From IMG/VR virus record IMGVR_UViG_3300042691_016874, positions 1-39,997 of that record: DNA of 39,997 nucleotides. One strand, given 5' to 3'. Under the pieces are notes generated by a model. It had not been told where the DNA came from. It ran no database searches and saw only the letters and a program-made list of their open reading frames with translations. This document shows positions 13,531 to 20,733 of the stretch, in pieces (position 1 is the first letter of the stretch; every line of letters begins with the position of its first letter). A program made the position numbers and the translations under genes. This stretch comes from a virus.

Positions 13531-15004
13531 TGGCCAACTCCGTAAGATATCGATCTTTGATAATACTCAAGTGATCATCACCTTTCCAGATAGTATATCC
13601 CAGATCTTCGGCCAACTTGTGCAGTTCAATGCGTCGACGCACACGTTCTGCATAGTCAAGTTCAGGTGTTGTGGTACAAATCCAATTGATGCCTTTGGCG
13701 GTGTCGCCCTTGATTGGAACAATGTTAAATTTTGCAGGATTATCAAACATAGGTGTTCCTTGTTCTACTGTCAATCCTGTGCCTAAGTTGCATCCAATAA
13801 TAGTTCCTAGTGCAACATATTTCTGCCAGCGTCGTAGCAAGTTCTTGGTCTCTTCAAAGTCGGTTTGTGTTTCATTTGGAAACCCTACCAGCAACAACAA
13901 GAAGAATTTCATTTTGTACTTGCTGAACTGCTGTATGTTAAACTCAAGATCTGCGTTTGAAAATCCCTTGTTCATGATGTTTCGCAAACGTTCGCTACCA
14001 GTCTCAACTCCAGTTTCAAACATTTCTCCTCCGGCACGACTTAGCAGTTCAAAATTGTGCTCTTTGAATTGAGTTTCACTTCGCACAATCCAATAACCAC
14101 TGAATGTAAAGAATCTGTCAGGTAAATTGTTTTGTTGATAAAACTCAATGATGCAGTTCAAAAATAGTTTAAAATCTTTGACGCTGCCGTTCATCAACGC
14201 ATCGTTAAAATAAAAGTTACGCACACCATACTGTTGGTAATAGCCAATCATTTCATTAGCTAGTACCTTTCCGTTTTTGTATCTATATCCTCCAGCATGT
14301 GTGGGGATGTCACAAAACGCACAGCTTCTAACACATCCACGACTGCTTTCAATTGGCAATACCCCGCCGGGGTAGGCAGTTACATATTGTTCTATTGCAA
14401 AGTCACTATAATCTGCGATGTTGTTAGTATCAAGATCAACATCATTGACCAACACATCACTGTCTAATCCAGGTACATTGCTACCAGTTAAAAAATTGTA
14501 AAAACTGTTTTCAGCTTCTCCAGCAATCCAATGATCAATTAGTCCTTGATTTTTTAACTTGTGTGCAAAATGCATCTTGGTACTAAAGCTACCGTTTTGT
14601 TCATTGATAAGACCTTGTCCGCCTACAATGATTGTGCCTGTAAAATTTTTACGCAACAATGGAAAAAAGTCAAGACAAAATCGTTGACTTTCCCAACTGA
14701 ATACACTTACTGCAATGATCTTGCAATCAAAAGCCATTAATTTTTCAACCCATGCTTGCAACCAACTAGAGTAAGTTGTTTTCTCCTCAGGCAACAGATT
14801 TTTGTTCCATTGTATCCAATATTGATCAATGGCATTGGCAGTTGACGGATTAGAAGATTTAAAATTTTGATAAAAGTCCAAATTAATATCAAAAACTTTT
14901 GAAGTAACGCCCGCACGATTGCAAATTGATTTGAGTATGCCACAGGCACTTTGAGGCCGAGTGGCACTCAAACGTGGTATACTTAAAATCAAAACATCAG
15001 TCAT
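13523..15004 (-). CDS. B12-binding-type radical SAM protein
   Basis: A 493-aa enzyme with the layout of cobalamin-type radical SAM proteins. An N-terminal Rossmann-like domain (VLILSIPRLSATRPQ to about IIVGGQGL, residue 132) lacks a visible DxHxxG cobalamin ligand motif, so B12 binding may be base-off or absent. The radical SAM domain follows, with SRGC224-VRS-C228-AF-C231 as the cluster motif, FYFNDALM, GETGVETGSERL-like text (FETGVETGSERL) and LVGFPNET. The C-terminal part has NWICTTTPELDYAE. Such proteins carry out methylations or ring and chain rearrangements; the reaction here is unknown. The ATG overlaps the gp46 stop (ATGA), tying the module to the recombination genes. Confidence 0.88.
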   Translation of the reverse strand: MTDVLILSIPRLSATRPQSACGILKSICNRAGVTSKVFDINLDFYQNFKSSNPSTANAIDQYWIQWNKNLLPEEKTTYSSWLQAWVEKLMAFDCKIIAVSVFSWESQRFCLDFFPLLRKNFTGTIIVGGQGLINEQNGSFSTKMHFAHKLKNQGLIDHWIAGEAENSFYNFLTGSNVPGLDSDVLVNDVDLDTNNIADYSDFAIEQYVTAYPGGVLPIESSRGCVRSCAFCDIPTHAGGYRYKNGKVLANEMIGYYQQYGVRNFYFNDALMNGSVKDFKLFLNCIIEFYQQNNLPDRFFTFSGYWIVRSETQFKEHNFELLSRAGGEMFETGVETGSERLRNIMNKGFSNADLEFNIQQFSKYKMKFFLLLLVGFPNETQTDFEETKNLLRRWQKYVALGTIIGCNLGTGLTVEQGTPMFDNPAKFNIVPIKGDTAKGINWICTTTPELDYAERVRRRIELHKLAEDLGYTIWKGDDHLSIIKDRYLTELANV

Positions 15005-17082
15005 GCCACTTCTATATCTGTGTTGTAGCTGGTAAAGCCATTCTCTTTGATCACTTTGAGAATGTTTTCAACTCTGCTAGTAAGTTCATCTCTATGACTA
15101 ACCAGCCAGATTGACTTGTGGCGTTCGCGACTCATCTTCTTCAACAGGCCTAGTGCATTTTCCACACCTTGTGTGTCCAACCCGTTGTCAATCATCTCGT
15201 CAATAAACAACAAGTTGATGGGCGAGTACAAACTTTCCCAAACATCACGGAATGCCCAGCTCATGCTTAAGATCAATCGATTGCGTTCGCCACGACTCAA
15301 GTTGTCAAAATCCAGTTCACGACCCAGTTCTTCAATGCTCACTGTCAAGTCGTTCATGAACTTCACTGTGTGTGGTAAGCCAATTCTATCCAAGTAGTGT
15401 GTGAGACGTTGATTCAAATAGCTCAAGTTCTGTTCAATAATCTTCTTACGCACAAACGAGTCTTTTGAGGTCAAAAGTTTGAGCAAGAAGTCCTGATGGT
15501 CTTGCACTCTAGTAAGTTCGTTTAAGTGATCGTAACTCACAACCTGTAGGGCCTGTTGTTGCATTTCGGTAATTTGTTCTGTATACGGATCGGTCTCTAG
15601 TGCTTTGCCATTGATCTGTGTCAGCAGGGTGTTCATGCGACTGCGATGATCGATTGCCTGTGTTTCGGTATCATAATGTGTGACAGGTTGTGTGCCAACT
15701 TCTACAGGTGTGTGTTCTGCTAACTGTTCAGCATAGGGATCTGTTTCTGCACGTTTGGCATCAATCTTGTGTTGAATGTTTTCCAACTCACTAGAATGTC
15801 GAATAGCTTCTGTTTCTGTTTGGTAGTGTGTTGTGGGTTTGGCACCCAACTCGCCCAATGCGGTTAACGCATCTGTATTTTCCATCCACTGAGTATTGAT
15901 AGACAATGCTTGTAGTGCTGCCTCTTGCAAGGCCTTTTCTTTTGTTGCCAATACTGTTTCGTGATTGGTATCATGGAAGTCTTGCCCGCAAGCATAGCAC
16001 TTGTGATTTTTTAATTCTTCAATTTCGGCTTTGAGTTTGTTGATGACCTTTTGTTCTTTGGCCTCGTCTGCTACACATCGAGCAATGTATTTTTCTAAGT
16101 CTGTAATGTCTTTGGCTTTTTGAATGTAAGCAGCCAAATCTGTGTGTGCTTGAAGTTCTGCCAAGATGTCGATATGACTGAGTTTGTTGTAGGTTGATTC
16201 TAGCTCACCAATGTCTTTGTGTTGTTTTTGTTTCCAAGCAGTTTGTCGACCAACAAGAGCAGTATATGCATCTTGTTGTTGTTTTCTTGCAGACCACACA
16301 GCTAGATCTTTGTGAGCCAGCAGTTCTAGTTCAATATCAATCTTTGCTAGATCGTCATACTGACCAACTAGATAAGCCACGTCACTGTCGTACTTCTTTT
16401 GCCAAAGCACTTGCCTACGCTTTAGACTCTCAATCTGTTCTTCGATGCGTTTGTTGGCTTCTTGCACAGCACGAATTCTAAACTCTTCAGACTGGATAGC
16501 ATCTTTGGTTTGTCGGTTGAGTTCTTTGATGCGGTCCGCACGTTCACTCAACAAGGTAATACCTAACAACTGCTCAATGATTGTGCGCTGGTCATTGGCC
16601 TTCAAACTTAGAAACGGTTCTGTGTAGGTGTTCAGCGCCAGCACATGTTTGAACATGTCATGGCTCATGCCAATAATACGCTCTATGGCGTCTTGTGTCT
16701 CTCTTGAATCTCCCTGTGCCTCATCCTCTGCGGCCTTGTGTTCGTTGTTTACATAGAACTTGAGTACGTTGGGTTTGCGCCCACGTTCAATTTTGTAGTC
16801 TGTGCCGTTGATATGAAAGTCTAAGCTGACCAACATGTGTTTGGCATTGGTTTTGTTTACTAGATTGTCTTTGCGGATGTTTGACAGTGCTTGGCCATAT
16901 AATGCATAACTTAGTGCATTGATGATTGTGGTCTTACCTGTGCCGTTTCTCGATCCATCGCCACCCAAGTCTAAGTTTTCACCCAGCACCAGTGTAAGAT
17001 CATTGCGGTCAAAGTCAATGGCCTGTGTGGCTGCGCCTACACTCATGAAGTTTTTAACAGTGAGATTTCGTATTTGTATCAT
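15001..17082 (-). CDS. 46: Recombination endonuclease large subunit gp46 (Rad50/SbcC-like)
   Basis: A 693-aa ABC-type SMC-like ATPase; T4 gp46 is 560 aa, so the coiled coils here are longer. Walker A is GSRNGTGKTT (43-52). Central helices rich in Q, K, E and A flank a zinc hook KCYACGQ (CxxC), a second run of helices follows, then the signature LSRGERNRLIL and Walker B LLFIDEMIDNGLD, and an HRDE-like D/H loop near the end. With gp47 it resects double-strand ends to start recombination-dependent replication and takes part in host DNA breakdown. The ATG overlaps the gp47 stop (ATGA). All ATPase motifs look intact. Confidence 0.95.
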   Translation of the reverse strand: MIQIRNLTVKNFMSVGAATQAIDFDRNDLTLVLGENLDLGGDGSRNGTGKTTIINALSYALYGQALSNIRKDNLVNKTNAKHMLVSLDFHINGTDYKIERGRKPNVLKFYVNNEHKAAEDEAQGDSRETQDAIERIIGMSHDMFKHVLALNTYTEPFLSLKANDQRTIIEQLLGITLLSERADRIKELNRQTKDAIQSEEFRIRAVQEANKRIEEQIESLKRRQVLWQKKYDSDVAYLVGQYDDLAKIDIELELLAHKDLAVWSARKQQQDAYTALVGRQTAWKQKQHKDIGELESTYNKLSHIDILAELQAHTDLAAYIQKAKDITDLEKYIARCVADEAKEQKVINKLKAEIEELKNHKCYACGQDFHDTNHETVLATKEKALQEAALQALSINTQWMENTDALTALGELGAKPTTHYQTETEAIRHSSELENIQHKIDAKRAETDPYAEQLAEHTPVEVGTQPVTHYDTETQAIDHRSRMNTLLTQINGKALETDPYTEQITEMQQQALQVVSYDHLNELTRVQDHQDFLLKLLTSKDSFVRKKIIEQNLSYLNQRLTHYLDRIGLPHTVKFMNDLTVSIEELGRELDFDNLSRGERNRLILSMSWAFRDVWESLYSPINLLFIDEMIDNGLDTQGVENALGLLKKMSRERHKSIWLVSHRDELTSRVENILKVIKENGFTSYNTDIEVA

Positions 17083-18095
17083 AAGTTTTGATAAATCTTT
17101 AACAGTAACTTGTTGTCGTAGAATTCTGATTCAATGTTAGTGAGTTGGTCTGTGACAATTTGATCCACTGACTCAAATTTAATCTCGCCTGGCGCCATAT
17201 CTGTGTCTACATCTGAGTTTTTGTTTGGAATAAGCGACATCTCACGTAGGTCGTAGTCTTTCACAAACGTTTCTTTGATGAAGTTGGCTTCTTCATATGA
17301 AATCTCAATGTCTAGTCCAACACGCACATGCATTTTGGGCTTAAGAAGAGCCGGAGCGTTGTCAATAAGGTTGGCGAGTCCGTATACTCTATACGTCGGT
17401 TGAGCAGGCCAAGCATGAAAAACAGGCGCTGCTCCCCACTCCAATATAGTAAGTCCTCGTTCGTCGTCACCAGCATCTGCATAATTATGAGGGAACGCAT
17501 TACCGATGTAGGTAATATTCTTTTTAGTCTGTCGCTTGTGGAAGTGTCCGGTGAATACATGTTCAAAATTCTCAAAGTCTTCTCTGCGCACTTCGCCATG
17601 GTCTGGCATCTCTACCATGGCATTCATCAAGTAGCCGGGCAGTTCAAAGTGTCCAAACATGTACTTGCCAGTTAGTTTAGGAATACGTTTATGGTCATCG
17701 CCGCAAAGCCAAGGAGCAATAACGACGTCACCGCTACTAAACCAATCGTTACATATTTCCACATTGGGGAGATGACGTGCCCACTCCACGCTCTGAATAT
17801 CACGCTTGTCGCGATAATAAAGATCGTGATTCCCAGGTATAAAATACACACGGTCAAAATTAGCATTTAGGTGCTCTAATGATCGAAGGCTATAGTTTAG
17901 GGTAACAATATTTAGGCTGGCTCGATTGTTGTGCCAGTCACCCAGAAACATGGCAGTTTCGCACCCTTCCTCTTTGGCCTTAGCAGTGGCCCATTTTACA
18001 AAGGCCAAACAATCTTCATTGTGCAGAGTTGAATTGCTTTTGAGTCCAAAATGTATGTCAGTGAAGATTGCGGCTTTGCGGAATAGATTAGTCAT
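17079..18095 (-). CDS. 47: Recombination endonuclease nuclease subunit gp47 (Mre11/SbcD-like)
   Basis: A 338-aa calcineurin-like phosphoesterase with all metal-binding motifs in order: D13-I-H15, GDWHNNR (52-58), GNHD (88-91), then a histidine in GHFELPGY and TGHFHKRQ (GHxH). The C-terminal part (after EWG) is the gp46-interacting region. It forms a complex with gp46, coded directly downstream with a 4-nt overlap, and supplies the nuclease activity for end processing at breaks. It begins 12 nt after the gp55 stop, with an AGCAGG-like ribosome site touching the ATG. The length matches T4 gp47 (339 aa). Confidence 0.95.
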   Translation of the reverse strand: MTNLFRKAAIFTDIHFGLKSNSTLHNEDCLAFVKWATAKAKEEGCETAMFLGDWHNNRASLNIVTLNYSLRSLEHLNANFDRVYFIPGNHDLYYRDKRDIQSVEWARHLPNVEICNDWFSSGDVVIAPWLCGDDHKRIPKLTGKYMFGHFELPGYLMNAMVEMPDHGEVRREDFENFEHVFTGHFHKRQTKKNITYIGNAFPHNYADAGDDERGLTILEWGAAPVFHAWPAQPTYRVYGLANLIDNAPALLKPKMHVRVGLDIEISYEEANFIKETFVKDYDLREMSLIPNKNSDVDTDMAPGEIKFESVDQIVTDQLTNIESEFYDNKLLLKIYQNL

Positions 18096-18107
18096 CCTGC
18101 TAGTATA

Positions 18108-19004
18108 CTACTGATCCAGACTAGATACAACCGGTCCGGACATGGCAGCCATGCCAGCTTTGCCGGAGTTCTGTCTAGTCCACGATGGGTTCAAGCCGTT
18201 CATCTCCAGGATGTCATCTCTGATATTTTGATTTTTCTTTTCAATGTTAAGAATCCGTGTAAAGCTATTAGTGATAGCAGCGGTATAGTAAGCAAAGGGG
18301 TTTTGCGATTTAGATTCGTCAAATTGTAAACCAATTTGACTAAGTTGAAGTAGAGCTTGTCCACGCATTTCCTCGTTGTAGGTGTAGCCACGCCAGTTGG
18401 AACGAGTGGCATAGCGTTCACACAGTTTCATAAACATCATGGCCAGCTTCTTGGTCATGTTGCCGTGATCCTTTGAAAACTCTCCTGTGGCCAAATCGCC
18501 ACGCCAATGACTCTTGCCCACCAAAAACGGTACCTTTTGCTCGTCAAGTCTGTAGTGAAAAAACGGGGGAAAATTCACACGCACATGTGTGGGGTCTAGC
18601 ACAGGTTCATCTATTAAATCTGCCAGCGGATCTTCTGACACATCATCCAAATCAAGTATGTCTTCCAGTTTCTTTTTCTTGGCAGCGGCTTTGGTAACTT
18701 TTTTGGGTGCCATGGGTATGTGTTCCCAGCAGGTGATTCTAAACACAAGATCTGTGTTGGGGATCTTCTTTTGATCAATCACTTCACCAGTTTCACGTTT
18801 GATACGATCTGCTCGATTTCTGCGAGCTTCAACAATGGTGCGCTGATTGATTTTGTCTAGACTGGGCAAAATTATGTCGTATTGGTGATCAATTGCTGGA
18901 TCACGATAACAACAGTAGGTGTTTTTGCTCAGGTGTATTTCTTTTAAAATGTCACGATTGTTAAGGTAGTTTACCTTAGGTGCGGGTTTTGCAATTAGTG
19001 TCAT
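18108..19004 (-). CDS. 55: Late-transcription sigma factor gp55, with a large insertion
   Basis: A 298-aa homologue of T4 gp55 (185 aa). Residues 11-22 (VNYLNNRDILKE) correspond to the T4 N-terminus; residues about 181-262 carry the sigma region 2-like core (AMMFMKLCERYATRS, NWRGYTYNEEMRGQALL, QNPFAYYTAAITNSF, NIEKKNQN). Between them is an insertion of about 150 residues that includes a lysine-rich linker (100-112) and an acidic LEDILDLDDVSEDPLADLID patch (113-132). The C-terminus ends in SSLDQ, where T4 continues SLDFLYE, the sliding-clamp-binding tail. It directs RNA polymerase to TATAAATA-type late promoters, several of which are seen in this window. It is transcribed from the promoter at 19029-19056; GGAGA at 19012-19016 is the ribosome site. 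Confidence 0.92.
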   Translation of the reverse strand: MTLIAKPAPKVNYLNNRDILKEIHLSKNTYCCYRDPAIDHQYDIILPSLDKINQRTIVEARRNRADRIKRETGEVIDQKKIPNTDLVFRITCWEHIPMAPKKVTKAAAKKKKLEDILDLDDVSEDPLADLIDEPVLDPTHVRVNFPPFFHYRLDEQKVPFLVGKSHWRGDLATGEFSKDHGNMTKKLAMMFMKLCERYATRSNWRGYTYNEEMRGQALLQLSQIGLQFDESKSQNPFAYYTAAITNSFTRILNIEKKNQNIRDDILEMNGLNPSWTRQNSGKAGMAAMSGPVVSSLDQ

Positions 19005-19011
19005 GCAAGGG

Positions 19012-19016
19012 TCTCC
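19012..19016 (-). promoter_or_regulatory. Ribosome binding site GGAGA for gp55
   Basis: GGAGA on the minus strand, 7 nt before the gp55 ATG (19002-19004). It confirms the choice of start and therefore that the N-terminal NYLNNRDIL segment belongs to the protein. Confidence 0.6.
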
Positions 19017-19028
19017 AAGTATGTACTT

Positions 19029-19056
19029 ATTGTAGCAGATTTACAACACTTGTCAA
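19029..19056 (-). promoter_or_regulatory. Strong sigma70-type promoter for the gp55-47-46 operon
   Basis: On the minus strand a perfect TTGACA (-35, 19051-19056) is followed after 16 nt by TACAAT (-10, 19029-19034), one mismatch from TATAAT. It faces leftward, 25 nt from the gp55 start. It should be read by unmodified host RNA polymerase, consistent with early or middle expression of the sigma factor and recombination genes that lie behind it. Confidence 0.75.
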
Positions 19057-19087
19057 CCTCTTGTTAAACTATGCCGTTTTTATCAGC

Positions 19088-19095
19088 AATAAATA
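19088..19095 (+). promoter_or_regulatory. Candidate T4-type late promoter AATAAATA for the baseplate operon
   Basis: AATAAATA, one mismatch from TATAAATA, 16 nt before the first baseplate gene on the plus strand. An AGGA follows as a modest ribosome site. It lies back to back with the sigma70-type promoter of the gp55 operon, so this gap separates host-type from late transcription. Confidence 0.45.
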
Positions 19096-19111
19096 AGGTA
19101 TAGGAACAACA

Positions 19112-20428
19112 ATGGCTACTACAAATTCACCAGCTGAACAAAATCCTGCAACAGACCCAGAGCTGCCGCAACCGGCTGCCCCAGAAACCATTGAGTCTCG
19201 TAATCCAGCACCAGTCGGAGATGAAGGATTAGATGCAACCAACGAAGCTGAATTGGCACAGCTACGTGAAGCAGAAGGCGTTGCAGTTTTTGCACCATCA
19301 CCGGTGTTCGCATCAGGCGATGAAGCAATAGATGCAGCCAATGAAGCTGAATTGGCACAGTTACGTGAAGCAGAAGGTCGTGCAATATTTGCACCAGCAC
19401 CGGCGTCAGCATCAGGCGATGAAGCATTAGATGCAACCAACGAAGCTGAATTGGCACAGCTACGTGAAGCAGAAGGTCGTGCAATATTTGGACCAGCACC
19501 AGTAGCAACTGGCGACGCAGCATTATTGGCAGCAACCGAAGCTGCAGAATCTGCGCAGGCTGCCAATGTTGATCCCAATGATTTTGAAGCGGCAGCTGGC
19601 GCAGCCGCACAATCACAACTGCGTGATCAATTCACACTGCAACAGCGATTTAACACATCCTCGCAAGGCGATTGGCGTGTGAGACTGAGATTGGCTCCAG
19701 GTGCAAAATATCTCTACAAAGCAGAAGATCCTGGCATTTTACGCCCATTGGTTCCCACAGATGGAATAATTTTTCCCTACACGCCAACAATATCAACTCA
19801 GTACTCAGCCAAGTACGACAGTTACAATCTCACACACTCAAACTATCGTGGATACTTTTATCAAAGCAGTCAAGTTGGTGATATAACTGTTACTGGAACA
19901 TTCACAGCACAAGACACTGCTGAAGCTGAATATTTGCTGGCGGTAATACACTTTTTCCGTTCAGTTACAAAAATGTTTTATGGCAAAGATCCGCAACGTG
20001 GCTCACCGCCACCATTGGTTGAGCTGTCTGGATTTGGCGAATATCAATTCAACAACCATCCTTGTTTGGTTGCCAGTTTCAATTATACCTTGCCCAATAA
20101 CGTTGATTACATACAGGTCAAGCCTAACAATCAAGGCTTAAACATGTCTGAGAGAACACCTAAAGTTTCAAGTTCTCCAGCTTCTACTATTGAAAGTGTG
20201 TTACGAAGACTAACAACTTCTCATTTACCAAAAGGTGCGCAAGGAACGCCAGCAGACTTGGGTGTGGTACGCAACACAGTAAATGGACTGGGCCAAACAA
20301 CTTATGTTCCTACCAAGATAGAAATATCAGTTGTGTTGCATCCACTACAAACTCGACAGCAAGTCAGCCAAGGATTCAGTCTAGAAAACTTTGCCAAAGG
20401 TAACTTACTCAAAGGAGGATTCTGGTAA
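19112..20428 (+). CDS. Baseplate/tail-tube junction protein, gp48/gp54-like, with repeat-rich N-terminus
   Basis: A 438-aa protein. The conserved part starts at about residue 165 (RDQFTLQQRFNTSSQGDWRV) and continues with LAPGAKYLYKAEDPGILRPL, GIIFPYTPTISTQYSAKYD, LTHSNYRGYFYQSSQVGDIT and TGTFTAQDTAEAEYLLAVIH. This is the tail-tube-like fold seen in T4-type junction proteins that cap or initiate the tube on the baseplate. Residues 36-133 are three tandem copies of a 33-residue acidic, Ala-rich unit (DEALDATNEAELAQLREAEG and a FAPAP spacer), with a degenerate fourth copy after them. Choice between gp48 and gp54 is uncertain. Its stop overlaps the gp53 start (TAATG), and gp53 follows as expected for a baseplate block. 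Confidence 0.65.
   Translation: MATTNSPAEQNPATDPELPQPAAPETIESRNPAPVGDEGLDATNEAELAQLREAEGVAVFAPSPVFASGDEAIDAANEAELAQLREAEGRAIFAPAPASASGDEALDATNEAELAQLREAEGRAIFGPAPVATGDAALLAATEAAESAQAANVDPNDFEAAAGAAAQSQLRDQFTLQQRFNTSSQGDWRVRLRLAPGAKYLYKAEDPGILRPLVPTDGIIFPYTPTISTQYSAKYDSYNLTHSNYRGYFYQSSQVGDITVTGTFTAQDTAEAEYLLAVIHFFRSVTKMFYGKDPQRGSPPPLVELSGFGEYQFNNHPCLVASFNYTLPNNVDYIQVKPNNQGLNMSERTPKVSSSPASTIESVLRRLTTSHLPKGAQGTPADLGVVRNTVNGLGQTTYVPTKIEISVVLHPLQTRQQVSQGFSLENFAKGNLLKGGFW
19217..19510 (+). repeat. Tandem repeat, three units of about 99 nt
   Basis: Units at 19217-19315, 19316-19414 and 19415-19510 encode residues 36-68, 69-101 and 102-133 of the gp48/54-like protein. The core ATNEAELAQLREAEG is nearly identical in protein and DNA between units, while the spacer (FAPSPVFAS, FAPAPASAS, FGPAPVAT) varies. 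A fourth, decayed unit begins at 19511. High DNA identity suggests recent duplication. Confidence 0.85.
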
Positions 20429-20730
20429 TGGCCACAAACTACGATGCAACCAGTCCTTACTATCAAACTGGGTACTCGCAATTTTTCTTGGATGTCATGG
20501 TCAACAGACCTATTCCCAAAGAAACTGATGATATTTTGTTCACTATAAATTTAACCTATCAGTACAGACCCGACATGTTGGCCTATGACTTGTATGGCGT
20601 GCCAGGTCTTTGGTGGGTGTTTTATCAACGCAATCCAAACACGCTGACAAAACCTCCACTGGATTTTGCTGTAGGAACACAAATTTATCTTCCCAAAGAG
20701 TCAACACTAAAATCTACATTGGGGTACTAA
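20428..20730 (+). CDS. 53: Baseplate wedge protein gp53
   Basis: A 100-aa protein of the T4 gp53 family (T4 gp53 is 196 aa; this is a short form). The diagnostic stretch is YQYRPDMLAYDLYGVPGLWW (about 49-68) followed by VFYQRNPN and a PPLDFAVGTQIYLP ending, a LysM-like fold that clamps the wedge to the hub. It starts in a TAATG overlap with the preceding gene and ends 3 nt before the next, so the baseplate genes are coupled. It should link inner baseplate components during wedge-hub joining. Confidence 0.85.
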   Translation: MATNYDATSPYYQTGYSQFFLDVMVNRPIPKETDDILFTINLTYQYRPDMLAYDLYGVPGLWWVFYQRNPNTLTKPPLDFAVGTQIYLPKESTLKSTLGY

Positions 20731-20733
20731 CAC

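Noticed and set aside
18101-18110. 10-bp palindrome TAGTATACTA between gp55 and gp47
   Set aside because: It overlaps the gp55 stop codon, is short and AT-rich, and occurs once; too weak for an operator or terminator claim.
19069-19616. Two overlapping minus-strand open frames opposite the tandem repeat
   Set aside because: They exist only because the repeat codes Ala, Glu and Leu with stop-poor complements; they repeat with the same period and overlap the gp55 promoter region.
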